Shown here piece after piece: positions 38,498-47,914 of a stretch of 64,000 nucleotides of DNA. Position 1 is the first letter of the stretch. Each line of letters opens with the position of its first letter. The stretch spans positions 62,001 through 126,000 of the forward strand of contig NZ_JAWDIR010000011.1 in NCBI RefSeq assembly GCF_046156265.1. The letters are read 5' to 3'. The position numbers and the translations under genes are program-made. The notes under the pieces are model-generated. The model saw only the letters and a program-made list of their open reading frames with translations, was not told the DNA's origin and did not search any database. Origin of the DNA: CAMDHY01 sp046156265. GTDB lineage: Bacteria; Pseudomonadota; Alphaproteobacteria; Rhizobiales; Segnochrobactraceae.

Positions 38498-41400
38498 CTA
38501 CTGCGACGGCGACACGGTGAGCGTGCCCGGCGCCGTGCGGGCGTAGATGCCGGGGCGGTACATGTCCTCGGCGCTGGCGCCCGGATGGGCGAAGGAGCCC
38601 GGCGACACCGCCCGCACCATGTAGGCGACCGTCAGGCCGACGGTGGCGTCGGTGCCGGGCTCGTAGGCCGCGACGAAGCGGTCGTCGCGGAACTCGGTGT
38701 GGGCCGGCTGGTTGTCCTGCGACAGCCAGGGGAACGCCACCAGGTCGCCGCTCGTCATCAGCGCCGGGTTCTCGATCTCGAAGCCCGCCGGCAGCATGTC
38801 GACGACGAGGAGCCGCGCCTGGCTCTGCTCCAGTGCCGTCAGCGTCAGGACGACGACGAAGCGGTCGTTCTGACCCACCTGGGCGACATCCACCTCCTCG
38901 CCGTCGAGGCCGAAATACTGGCGCTGCAGCGTCAGCCCATTCGAGCCTTCCGGCTGCGGCGTCAGCGGCGTGCCCTCGGTGGTGATCGCCACCAGCGTCG
39001 TGGCGTCGCCGCGGTTCACCACCTCGAGCGGCGCCTGTTCGAGCGTCGCGCCGGTCATCGCCCGGTAGAGCGCGCCGGCGTGCGGCAGGCCGTCGACCTC
39101 CAACGCGAGGCCGGAGGAGCGCTGGTCGGTGAGCGCGTTGGCCGCCACCACCATCCACGCCGCCTCCTGGGTGGAGGGGCCGGTGTCGCCGGAGATGTCG
39201 TTCTCGATGATGTTGAGGACGGCCGGGATCGCCTGCCGGTCGAGGCCGGATTCGGCGATCAGCGCCGCGGTGGCGGCGGCGTCGCGCAGGCCGGTGCCGA
39301 AGTCGGTGCGCGACATCGCGATGCCGTCCTCGCCGCCGAGCGAGCGCGTCGCGACGGCAAACGTCGCCGCGGCGCGCGCCTGGTCGCCGTAGAAGGCGAG
39401 GCCGGCGGCGATCTGCGCCTGGGCGAAGCCGGAGCCGAAGTCGCCGATGCGGTCGTCGGCGAAGTAGCGCAGGTCCGCGATCGAGGCGCGGCCGTTGCGC
39501 GCCAGCACATAGAGCGCATAGGCGACGTCGAGACCCTCGCCGGCCTGGAAGTTCGAGGCGTAGGAGAGGTCGTTCTGCATGCGGTCGAGGGCCTGGGTGA
39601 GCACCTGGTCTGGCACCGGGTAGCCCTGCGCCTTCGCCCGCGTCAGGAAGTCGGTGACGTAGGCGGTGAGCCAGAGGTCGCCGCCCTCCGGCCCCCAGAG
39701 GCCGAACGAGCCGCTGGAGGACTGGAACTGCAGGAGCCTGTCGATGGCGCCCTGCACGCGCTCCTTCACCTCGGCGTCCGAGCCGAGGCCGACGGAAGCC
39801 GCCACCGTCTCGAGATAGAGCAGCGGCAGCGCCTTCGACGTCGTCTGCTCGGCGCAGCCATAGGGGTAGCGCGACAGCATGCCGACGAGGCCGGGCACGT
39901 CGATTCCGGCGGTGTCGGCGACCGTCACCGAGACCTTCGCGGTGCGGGTGTCGAAGCCGTCGAGCACCTCCGGGCCGATCGAGATGTCGGCGCCCGCCGT
40001 CAGGGGATCGAGGCTGCGGACGCTCATCGGCGCCGCCGCCGGCCGCACGCCGAGGCGCAGCGTCTGGGCGAACGTCTCGCCGTCGGGAGCGGTGAGCGCG
40101 ATCTCCAGCGTGTCGGAGCCGACGTCGTTGGCGGTCAGCGGCACCTCCAGCGCAGCGTTGCCGCCGGCCGGCAGGGGCACGGTGTCATCGGCGTCGCCGA
40201 CGCCGACGAAGCCCTCGCTCGACACCGCGAGCTTGTAGTCGCCGGCGGCCCCCGAGACGTTGGCGAAGTCGAGATAGAGCCGGCTCTGGTCGCCCGGCGC
40301 GAGGAAGCGCGGCGCGGTGGCGGTGACCACCACCGGGTCGCGGACGATGACGTCCGCCGAGGCATTGCCGACCTTGCCGGCCGCCCACGCCACCGCCATC
40401 ACCTTGACGGTGCCGTTGAAGGCGGGGATCTCGAACGTCGCCTCGGCCTTGCCGTCCGGGCCGACCTTCAGGATCCCGGAGAACTTCGCGACGATCTCCT
40501 GCGCCGGCGGGGCGGATTCGCCCATGCCGCCGCCGCCGTCGCCGCCGGTGCGCAACTGGCCGCGCGTCGCCGACAGGCTGTCGATCAGGGAGCCGTAGAG
40601 GTCGCGGATCTCCGCCGAGAGCCGGCGCTGGCCGAGATAGTGCTCGGCCGCATCCGGCGGCTCGTAGCCGGTGAGGTTGAGGATGCCGACGTCGACCGCC
40701 GCCACGGTGACGAACGCCTCGTCGCCGGGGGCGAGGCCGGCGAGCGTCAGCGGCACGGTCAGCGGACCGCGCGGGCGCACTTCCGTCGGGGCGTCGAGGG
40801 TGACGGTGAGCGTGCGCTCCTCGCGACCGACGCCGAGCCAGGAAAGGCCGAGGGCGCGGGTCGGCATGCGGCCGGCGGCGACGTCCATCGGCCGGTAAAG
40901 AGTGGCCGTGACGTAGGCGCCGGGCGACCAGTCGTCGCCGACGGTGAGCGGCACGGTGAGGCCTTCGGCGGGCACCTCGACGGACTTCATCTCGACGAGG
41001 CCGTCGCCGACCACCGCGATCAGCGCGATGCCGGGGAACTGCGGGGTGAGGCGCAGGTTGGCGGTGTCGCCGGGGGCGTAGCCGGGCTTGTCGAGCGAGA
41101 GCTCCAGGAGGTCCGGCGTCTCGGCGGTGGCGCCGACGGTCGACCAGCCGGCGGCGAAGTCGACGCTGGTGGCGGCCTGCGGCTCGGCCTCGGCGATCAC
41201 CTCGAGGCGGTAGCTGCCCCAGTCGGCCGGTGCGGACACGCGGGCGGCCTCGCCGGGGGAAAGCTCCAGCGTGCCCCCGCCGACGCGACTCGTCGAGGCG
41301 ATCGTCTCGAACGACCAGCGGCCGTCGCGGTTGTACCACTGGTAGCGCCGCTCGACCTTGAGGAGCTCCCACTTGACGCCATTGAGCGACGTGCGGGCGC

Positions 41401-43996
41401 CGGCGGGATCGATCGCGACGATCTCGAAGGTGGCGGTCTCGCCCTGGCCGACACGGTCGTCGGCGAACAGCGGCTTGACGCCGATGCGGGTGCCCGTGGG
41501 CGTCACCGGCAGCGTCAGCGAGCGCTCGACGGCGCGGCCGCCGGCCTCGCGGACCCGCAGGAGGATCTGGGCCGACAGCGGCTTCGTCGTCGGCTCGAGC
41601 TCGGGCAGGCGCACCGTCACCTCGGCCTTGCCGTCGGCACCGGTGCGCGGCAGCTCCAGCAGCGGCCGGCGCAGCGGCGTCGCCGGGTCGTCGAAGAGGC
41701 CGAAGCGGTAGCCGGCATAGCCCTCGACCTCGGCGGTCGGGCTGATGACGATGTCGCCCTCGAGCGCGAGGTCGGCGGCCGGGGCGCCGTAGAGGAACTG
41801 AGCATCGACGGCGAGCACGGCCGGATCGTTCGGTCCGATCGCTGGCGCGTCGGTCGAGAAGGCGAGCTCGATGCGCTCGGGCACGAAGTCCTCGACGAGG
41901 AAGGTGGTGCCGCCGATCGGCGCCGCCTTCGGGTCGGCATAGGCGTCGAGGCGCCAGGTGCCGGACATCGCCGAGGAGACGAGATCGACCGGCAGCGTGC
42001 GGCCACCGAGACCGCCGTCGGCGGTGGTGGCGCGGGCATACTCGACGCCGTCCGGGCGCGACACCACCAGCGTCAGCGGCAGCGAGGCGACGGCATCGGC
42101 ACGGGCGTTGCGCAGCAGCGCGGTGGCGTAAACGGTCTCGCCGGCCCGGTAGACGCCGCGCTCGGTGTAAACGAAGGCGTCGAGCGGGCCCGGCGCGGTG
42201 CGGCCGTCGACGCCGCGATCGGCGAGGTCGAAGCTCGCGGCGGTGAGGTCGAGGAAGGCGTAGTCGCCGTCGCCCATCGCGGCGGTGAGGATGGTCGGCG
42301 TCATGCCGCCACGCCCGGCGGCGAGGCCGGCGGGGAAGACAACGTGGCCGGCCGCGTCGGTCGTGGCGGTGCCGAGGATTTCGTCGTTGCGGGCGACGAG
42401 GCGCACCTCGGCTCCCGCGACGGGCTTGGCGGTCGCGAGGGAGCGGACGAAGGCGTGGACGCCATCGGTGCCGGAGAAGCTCGCGAGGCCGAGATCGGAG
42501 ACGATGAACCACTGCGTCGCGCGGGTGTTGCCGGACCAGCTCGGCTCCTCCTCCGGCCGGGCTGCGAGCACGTAGACGCCGGGCTCCAGCGTCTTCACGG
42601 CCTCGTCGACGGGGAAGGCGGTGGTGACCTCCTGGTTCAGCACCCGCTCGACCGGCATCGTGCCGGACCAGACGAGAGCGCCGTTCGAGCTCGCGAGCTG
42701 GTCGACCTCGTAGGGCTGCAGCTGGCGGCGGAAGCTGCCGTCGGCCACCGAGCGGGCGAGCGCCCGGTCGCCGACGCGCAAAAGGTCGAGGACCACGTCG
42801 GCAGTGTTGACGCTGACCACCGGCACGCCGGTGGCACCGGTGCGCGGCAGCACGTAGGCGGCTGACGGGAAGCGGACGGACGGCTTGCGGTCGCGGACAT
42901 AGACCGTGTAGCTCGCCGGGTTTTCCAGCCGCTCCTCGACCGTCGACGGCACGCCGGCGCGCACGGTGACCTCGTAGCGCTCGCCGTGCGTCAGGCCGTC
43001 GACGCAGAGTTCGTTGCCGTTGGCGGTGACCACCGGCGAACGCTGGCCGAGCACCGTCACGTACTTGGAGAAGTCGGTACGGTCCTTGGCGAGCGGCTCG
43101 GAGAACTGCACGCATAGGCGCGGCGCGGCGGCGTCGGAATCGACCGAGTAGTCGAGGATGCGGAAGCCGTGCTCGGCGCGCGCCTGCTCGTAGAGGGAGC
43201 GCACTTCCGGATCGTCGACGATCGCGAGGCTCGCCTTCAGGCTCTCGATCGCCGGCCGCCAGGTCTCCCGGCGTTCGAGCGACCGGCCGAGCAGGGCCAG
43301 GGATTCCGCCTGCTCTCCCGGTGTCGAGGCGAGCGTCAGGGCGAGGTAGGAGGCCGACAGCGCCGCCTGTTCGATGGCGTAGTTGGTGCTCCAGTCGTTG
43401 TCGGTGCGGGAGACGAGGCGATAGGCCGTCGCCAGCCATTCCGTCGCCCCACCGCCGGCAAGGCCCGCGGTCTCGGCGTAGTTGAGCGGGTCGAGGGTGC
43501 GGTTCAGCCGCGCGGCGGCGGCGACGCGGGCGCGGAAGCGCGAGGCCTCGGTGATGACGTCGGAGGGCAGGAAGGAGAGGTCCGGCAGCGGCAGCGGCGT
43601 CGCCGCGGGACGCGCGGCGGCGGCGACGCGGATGCGGCCGGAGGCGGCACCCGAGAACGTCTTCGGGGCGCCGACGTCCGACTTCAGGAAGCACCAGCCG
43701 GCCTTCAGGTTGTAGGTGTAGGCGCGGCAGACGCCGTCGGCGATGCAGGCGTTGGCGCAGTCGTCGAGGCTGACGCCGCGGAGGATGTCGTAGTCGAAGC
43801 CGGGGAGATCGGTGGCGTCGAGCCGCTCGATCGAGCGTGATCCTCCGGCCTGCTGCGCCGCCGCCGGCGGAGCGGCCACCACCACGGCGGCGAGGCCGGC
43901 AAGGCCCAGCATCGCGGCGCGCAGGAACGGCGCGGCCCGCAGGACGGGCGCCGCGCGAAGGGCGGCCACGGAGCGGAAACGATCGGCGAACGGCAT
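38498..43996 (-). CDS. Bacterial alpha-2-macroglobulin with N-terminal PAN domain
   Basis: A 1832-residue periplasmic protease-trap protein (YfaS family, PF01835/PF07703/PF00207). It has a Sec signal peptide (LGLAGLAAVVVAAPPAAAQQ), then a Cys-rich PAN/Apple-like domain near residues 45-110 (SLDDCANACIADGVCRAYTYN, GWCFLK), then macroglobulin repeats. The thioester motif is intact (YGCAEQTT, Cys near residue 1380), so covalent trapping of proteases is possible. No lipobox is seen, unlike E. coli YfaS. The ATG at 43996 follows GGGGAG at good spacing; an upstream in-frame codon at 44047 is less likely. It is paired with pbpC downstream. The PAN domain may bind carbohydrate or protein. Confidence 0.94.
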   Translation of the reverse strand: MPFADRFRSVAALRAAPVLRAAPFLRAAMLGLAGLAAVVVAAPPAAAQQAGGSRSIERLDATDLPGFDYDILRGVSLDDCANACIADGVCRAYTYNLKAGWCFLKSDVGAPKTFSGAASGRIRVAAAARPAATPLPLPDLSFLPSDVITEASRFRARVAAAARLNRTLDPLNYAETAGLAGGGATEWLATAYRLVSRTDNDWSTNYAIEQAALSASYLALTLASTPGEQAESLALLGRSLERRETWRPAIESLKASLAIVDDPEVRSLYEQARAEHGFRILDYSVDSDAAAPRLCVQFSEPLAKDRTDFSKYVTVLGQRSPVVTANGNELCVDGLTHGERYEVTVRAGVPSTVEERLENPASYTVYVRDRKPSVRFPSAAYVLPRTGATGVPVVSVNTADVVLDLLRVGDRALARSVADGSFRRQLQPYEVDQLASSNGALVWSGTMPVERVLNQEVTTAFPVDEAVKTLEPGVYVLAARPEEEPSWSGNTRATQWFIVSDLGLASFSGTDGVHAFVRSLATAKPVAGAEVRLVARNDEILGTATTDAAGHVVFPAGLAAGRGGMTPTILTAAMGDGDYAFLDLTAASFDLADRGVDGRTAPGPLDAFVYTERGVYRAGETVYATALLRNARADAVASLPLTLVVSRPDGVEYARATTADGGLGGRTLPVDLVSSAMSGTWRLDAYADPKAAPIGGTTFLVEDFVPERIELAFSTDAPAIGPNDPAVLAVDAQFLYGAPAADLALEGDIVISPTAEVEGYAGYRFGLFDDPATPLRRPLLELPRTGADGKAEVTVRLPELEPTTKPLSAQILLRVREAGGRAVERSLTLPVTPTGTRIGVKPLFADDRVGQGETATFEIVAIDPAGARTSLNGVKWELLKVERRYQWYNRDGRWSFETIASTSRVGGGTLELSPGEAARVSAPADWGSYRLEVIAEAEPQAATSVDFAAGWSTVGATAETPDLLELSLDKPGYAPGDTANLRLTPQFPGIALIAVVGDGLVEMKSVEVPAEGLTVPLTVGDDWSPGAYVTATLYRPMDVAAGRMPTRALGLSWLGVGREERTLTVTLDAPTEVRPRGPLTVPLTLAGLAPGDEAFVTVAAVDVGILNLTGYEPPDAAEHYLGQRRLSAEIRDLYGSLIDSLSATRGQLRTGGDGGGGMGESAPPAQEIVAKFSGILKVGPDGKAEATFEIPAFNGTVKVMAVAWAAGKVGNASADVIVRDPVVVTATAPRFLAPGDQSRLYLDFANVSGAAGDYKLAVSSEGFVGVGDADDTVPLPAGGNAALEVPLTANDVGSDTLEIALTAPDGETFAQTLRLGVRPAAAPMSVRSLDPLTAGADISIGPEVLDGFDTRTAKVSVTVADTAGIDVPGLVGMLSRYPYGCAEQTTSKALPLLYLETVAASVGLGSDAEVKERVQGAIDRLLQFQSSSGSFGLWGPEGGDLWLTAYVTDFLTRAKAQGYPVPDQVLTQALDRMQNDLSYASNFQAGEGLDVAYALYVLARNGRASIADLRYFADDRIGDFGSGFAQAQIAAGLAFYGDQARAAATFAVATRSLGGEDGIAMSRTDFGTGLRDAAATAALIAESGLDRQAIPAVLNIIENDISGDTGPSTQEAAWMVVAANALTDQRSSGLALEVDGLPHAGALYRAMTGATLEQAPLEVVNRGDATTLVAITTEGTPLTPQPEGSNGLTLQRQYFGLDGEEVDVAQVGQNDRFVVVLTLTALEQSQARLLVVDMLPAGFEIENPALMTSGDLVAFPWLSQDNQPAHTEFRDDRFVAAYEPGTDATVGLTVAYMVRAVSPGSFAHPGASAEDMYRPGIYARTAPGTLTVSPSQ

Positions 43997-44117
43997 GTCG
44001 GACTCCCCACGCAATGGCGGCGAGGATAGCACCGATCGCCCCCTCACCGGGAGGGCGGGCCGACCGAAATCGCTTCACGTTCCGATGTTTGGCCGCCACC
44101 GAAAGGCCGCGATGCGG

Positions 44118-45344
44118 TCACCGTGCCGCCGCGGGCCGCCAGCCGTAGAGCCAGTCGAAGCCGGCGAGCAGCAGCCCCGGCGGGGCGAGCGACAGGGCCG
44201 TGTCGCGCGCCGCGGCGGCGACGCCCGAGAGGTGGTAGATGTCGCCGTTGCGGGCCGCCCCCGCCCAAACCTGCCGCACCCGCTCGCGCCGTGCCCGCCC
44301 GTAGGCCGCGAGCGCCGCCTCGGTCTCGTCGGCGCGCGCGTCGGCCAGATGGTCGGCGAGCACCACGGCGTCCTCGATCGCCATCGCGGCCCCCTGTGCC
44401 AGGAACGGCACCATGGCGTGGGCGGCGTCGCCGATCAGCACCGTCCGGCCGTGCCACCAGAGGCCGGCGGGATCGACGGTGGAGAGCGGCCAGCGCCGCC
44501 AGTCCTCGCCGGCGGCGAGCAGCGCCCGCACCGCCGGTGGAAAGCCCGCGAAACGGGCGAGCACCGCTTCCGCGGCGGCGGCGTGGTTCCACTCGCCGCC
44601 GTTGCCGTTCGTCCCGTTGCCGTTCGGACCCTCGTCGGCGGTCGCCTCGGCGACGGCGACGAGGTTGAGGCGGGCGCCGCCGTGCATCGGGTAGTGGACG
44701 AGGTGGGCGCGCGGCGACAGCCAGATCCAGGCGTCCTCCGACAGCCGCACGCCACCGATCGCCGCGGCCGCCTCGACGGGTGCCGTGGCGCGGAAGGCGA
44801 CCTTGCCGGTCGGCACCGCCGACGTGCCGCCGATCGCCGCCCGCACCGCCGAGCCGACACCATCGGCGCCGACGAGGGCGCGGGCGACGATCTCGCCCGC
44901 GGGCGTCGCCACGCGCACGCCGCCGGGCTCTTCATCGAGGGCGGTGACGGGGCAGGAGAGGGTGAGGCGGATGTTGGGATCGGCCGCGGCGGCGGCGAGC
45001 AGCACGGCCTGCAGGTCGGCCCGGGCGACCAGCCAGTAGGGCGCGCCATGGCGCCGTGCGGCGCCGTCGCCGAGCGGCACGCGGGCGATCGGCTGGCCGC
45101 GGGCGACCGAGGCGATGCGCACCGCCTCCGGTGCTACCGCGACGGCCGAGACGGCCTCGCGCAGCCCGAGGCGGTCGAGGGCGTGGACGGCGTTGGGGGA
45201 AAGCTGCAGGCCGGCGCCGATCTCGGCCAGCCGGGCGGCCCGCTCGATGACCTCGACGGCGATGCCGCGGCGCGCCAGCGCGATCGCGGTCGCGAGCCCG
45301 GCGATGCCGGCGCCGGCGACGACGACCGGCGCCGTCCCGCTCAC
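44118..45344 (-). CDS. FAD-dependent monooxygenase (salicylate hydroxylase-like)
   Basis: A 408-residue class A flavoprotein monooxygenase. The dinucleotide-binding loop is VVAGAGIAGLATAIALARRG, followed by an acidic strand end (VEVIERA). The DG motif is LVGADGVGSAVRAAIGG and the second FAD motif is TVLIGDAAHAMVPFLAQGAAMAIEDAVVLA. It would use NAD(P)H and oxygen to hydroxylate an aromatic substrate; the substrate is unknown. A short Gly/Asn tract (GPNGNGTNGNGGEWN) is inserted mid-protein. It lies 25 bp after a small CHCC zinc-finger gene on the same strand. Confidence 0.9.
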   Translation of the reverse strand: MSGTAPVVVAGAGIAGLATAIALARRGIAVEVIERAARLAEIGAGLQLSPNAVHALDRLGLREAVSAVAVAPEAVRIASVARGQPIARVPLGDGAARRHGAPYWLVARADLQAVLLAAAAADPNIRLTLSCPVTALDEEPGGVRVATPAGEIVARALVGADGVGSAVRAAIGGTSAVPTGKVAFRATAPVEAAAAIGGVRLSEDAWIWLSPRAHLVHYPMHGGARLNLVAVAEATADEGPNGNGTNGNGGEWNHAAAAEAVLARFAGFPPAVRALLAAGEDWRRWPLSTVDPAGLWWHGRTVLIGDAAHAMVPFLAQGAAMAIEDAVVLADHLADARADETEAALAAYGRARRERVRQVWAGAARNGDIYHLSGVAAAARDTALSLAPPGLLLAGFDWLYGWRPAAAR

Positions 45345-45369
45345 GGCAGCGTCCGCGGCGCGGCCCGTG

Positions 45370-45615
45370 TCACGCGGCGAGCGGCTCCCACAGGCAGCCG
45401 GCCGGCTCCGAGCGGCGCGCGCCGAGCGAGGGGTCGTAGCGGTAGAGCGTCGAGCAGTACGGACAGACCTTCTCGTCCTCGTCGCCCATGTCGAGGAACT
45501 CGTGCGGGTGGTCGAACGGCGGCGTCGCGCCGATGCACAGGAAGCGCTTCGAGCCGACGCGGATCACCTCGGCGCCGATGTCGTTCTGGAAGTGGGGAAC
45601 GACGGTGTCTGACAT
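45370..45615 (-). CDS. CHCC-type zinc-finger protein
   Basis: An 81-residue protein related to the zinc-finger domain of mitochondrial complex I subunit NDUFS6. The ligands follow the CHCC pattern: Cys in KRFLCIG, His in DHPHEFLDMG, and the pair in VCPYCSTLY. The ATG at 45615 starts the conserved region; in-frame codons back to 45720 are unconserved. In alphaproteobacteria this small protein is widespread, and a link to respiratory complex I assembly is inferred from the homology. It precedes the FAD monooxygenase by 25 bp. Confidence 0.88.
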   Translation of the reverse strand: MSDTVVPHFQNDIGAEVIRVGSKRFLCIGATPPFDHPHEFLDMGDEDEKVCPYCSTLYRYDPSLGARRSEPAGCLWEPLAA

Positions 45616-45910
45616 GGGGCGGGTCCCGGGACTGCTGATGATTGCGGAGGACCATAGCGGGGCGCGCGGGGCGAGGCCAGAGACGGGGCCGGCGCCACGC
45701 TGTCGCGTTGGCGGGCGCACCGGCTGCCGGACGCCTGATCGGTTGTTCGGCCGGCCGCGGCCGACGAGCCGTCCGCTTGCGGTGCGGGTCGCAGAGCCGT
45801 CCGGCCGTTTCTGACCGATGAGATGATCTGAACATCTTCCGAATACTGTTCGAAGTGCCGTGCTCGATGTGCGTTGCGTGCAAGTGTCTTTCCAGCACGA
45901 GGTGCAGCCG

Positions 45911-46783
45911 ATGGCAATTTACACTGCGACGTTCCGCTTCGAAATCTTCCTGAAGGGCCCGGACACCTACAGTGTCGGGTTCGGCCCCTTTGCCCTGAGC
46001 GGGTCGGTCAGCGGGGGATCCTCGGACTCCTTCGCATTCAACGATCCCGTGAGCGTCATCATCGATTCGACGACGACGACGCAGACGTTCGTGGGGAGTT
46101 TCGACGGTGGCATCGTCGTGTTGGACGCGGTCGGCAAGTACACCTTCCTGTTCAACACCTCGACGCTTCAGACGAACGACGCCTTCGTCGTCAGCACGGA
46201 CCCCTTTACCGTCTGCTTCCTCGCCGGGACCCGCATCGCCACCCCGGGCGGGGAGAGCGCGATCGAGGACCTGACCATCGGCGATCTGGTCGTCACGTCC
46301 GACGGCCGCACCGCGCCGGTGCGCTGGATCGGTGTGCAGTCGGTGGTGACGGTGTTCGCCGACCGGTTGCGCACGGTCCCCGTCCGCATCATGGCCGGTG
46401 CGCTCGGCGACGGGCTGCCGGCCCGCGACCTGTTCATCTCGCCCGACCACGCGCTGATGCTCGACGGCGTGTTGGTGCAGGCCGGCGCGCTCGTCGACGA
46501 CACGACGATTTCCCGCATGACGAACGTGCCGGAGCGCTTCACCTACTACCATGTCGAGCTCGAAGATCATGCGTTGATCCTGGCCGAGGGCGTGCCGGCG
46601 GAGACCTTCGTCGACAACGTCACGCGGCGGCGCTTCGACAACTTCGCGCAGTACGAGGCCTTCTACGGGAAGGCGGACGCGACGATCACCGAGATGGACG
46701 TGCCGCGTGTGAAGTCCGCCCGTCAGCTGCCCGCGGCGCTGCGGGACCGGCTGGTGGCCAGGCGAAGGGGCGTCGCCGCGTGA
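45911..46783 (+). CDS. Hint-domain protein, first of a tandem pair
   Basis: A 290-residue protein with a variable, beta-rich N-terminal part (residues 1-100, many Ser/Thr/Phe/Asp) and a Hint_2 (Hedgehog/intein-like) domain from residue 101. The Hint start is canonical: VCFLAGTRIATPGG with Cys102 as likely nucleophile, DLTIGDLVVTSDG, and the His-containing SPDHALML. HVELEDHALILAEGVPAETF and VDNVTRRRFDNF follow. Hint domains catalyse self-cleavage or ligation at the Cys; whether this one is active is not known. GAGGTG lies 7 bases before the ATG. No signal peptide is evident. A paralogue follows 100 bp downstream. Confidence 0.85.
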   Translation: MAIYTATFRFEIFLKGPDTYSVGFGPFALSGSVSGGSSDSFAFNDPVSVIIDSTTTTQTFVGSFDGGIVVLDAVGKYTFLFNTSTLQTNDAFVVSTDPFTVCFLAGTRIATPGGESAIEDLTIGDLVVTSDGRTAPVRWIGVQSVVTVFADRLRTVPVRIMAGALGDGLPARDLFISPDHALMLDGVLVQAGALVDDTTISRMTNVPERFTYYHVELEDHALILAEGVPAETFVDNVTRRRFDNFAQYEAFYGKADATITEMDVPRVKSARQLPAALRDRLVARRRGVAA

Positions 46784-46883
46784 GATGGTCGATCGGCGCA
46801 CGGCGCCGCGAGCCGACGCTCTCTCCGGCAGTCGGATTCGATCGCAAGGGCACCGTTCCCGAACGACAAGGGAGGGTCGACCG

Positions 46884-47789
46884 ATGGCAGTTTATGAAGC
46901 GTTGTATGCCTACGAGGTCATCGTCAGTGACGGGATCATGCAAATCGACTTCGCGCGCTTCGGCGGCGAGATTACGTACATCCTGGACGACTCTGACGGC
47001 AGCAGTCATTCCTTCGAGATCAATGAATCCCTTCTTGTCGATTCCGACAGTCTGTATCGGTTTATTGCATACACGGTGTATGGCCCCATTACCGTCATCG
47101 AAGGTGACGGTGGCTCGCCATTCACGGCCGTGCTGTGGACAAACAACGGAACACTCAACGAAGGCGATCTCGCCCCGTACTTCGAGACTGCCTTCACCGT
47201 CTGCTTTCTCGCCGGGACCAGCGTTGCAACACCGGCGGGCGCGTGTCCGGTCGAGACGCTGGCGATCGGCGACCTCGTGCTGACGGCGGACGGCCGGGCG
47301 GCACCGGTGCGGTGGGTAGGGAGGCAAAGCGTCGTGAGGATGTTCGCCGACCCGCTGCGCACCTTCCCGGTCCGCATCACGGCCGGGGCGCTGGGGGAGG
47401 GCCTGCCGGTGCGCGATCTGCTCGTCTCGCAGGATCATGCGCTGATGCTCGATGGCGTGCTGGTGCAGGCGGGCGCGCTCGTCAACGGCGCCTCGATCCG
47501 TCGCGAGACGGCGATGCCCGAGCGCTTCACCTACTACCACGTCGAGCTCGACGACCATGCGCTGATCCTCGCCGAGGGAGTGCCGGCGGAGACCTTCGTC
47601 GACAACGTCACGCGGCGGCGATTCGACAATTTTGCGGAGTACGCGGCTCTCTACGGGGAGACGGCCGCGCCCCTCATCGAGATGGACGCGCCCCGCGTGA
47701 AATCCGCCCGCCAACTGCCGAAGGCGCTGAGCGCGCGGTTCGCCGCGCAATCGGCGCTGGTCGAGGGCGGCGCGGCATCCGCGGCCTAG
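46884..47789 (+). CDS. Hint-domain protein, second of a tandem pair
   Basis: A 301-residue paralogue of the preceding gene. The N-terminal 105 residues (IDFARFGGEITYILDDSDGS and following) share little with the first copy, but the Hint domain is highly similar: VCFLAGTSVATPAG with Cys107, ETLAIGDLVLTADGRAAPVRW, SQDHALMLDGVLVQAGALV, ERFTYYHVELDDHALI, and PRVKSARQLP at the end. Shared DNA runs in the 3' half indicate a fairly recent duplication with N-terminal divergence. The ATG at 46884 follows GGGAGGG. The variable N-terminus in front of a conserved Hint domain suggests a self-cleaving carrier, but this is inference. Confidence 0.85.
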   Translation: MAVYEALYAYEVIVSDGIMQIDFARFGGEITYILDDSDGSSHSFEINESLLVDSDSLYRFIAYTVYGPITVIEGDGGSPFTAVLWTNNGTLNEGDLAPYFETAFTVCFLAGTSVATPAGACPVETLAIGDLVLTADGRAAPVRWVGRQSVVRMFADPLRTFPVRITAGALGEGLPVRDLLVSQDHALMLDGVLVQAGALVNGASIRRETAMPERFTYYHVELDDHALILAEGVPAETFVDNVTRRRFDNFAEYAALYGETAAPLIEMDAPRVKSARQLPKALSARFAAQSALVEGGAASAA

Positions 47790-47914
47790 CGGATACTGGA
47801 GCCGGCGGGCCGGCGCGTCGCCCGCGGTCGGGCTGGAATGCAGGGTGCTCGGCTTGATCGCGGGGAGGCGGCGGCTATGGTGCCGGCGACCTTCTCGCTG
47901 CCAGCCGAGTGCCC

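Noticed and set aside
38585..42865. Long plus-strand frame opposite the alpha-2-macroglobulin gene
   Set aside because: No domain, start site or codon pattern supports it; it mirrors the minus-strand gene, which has signal peptide, PAN and thioester motifs.
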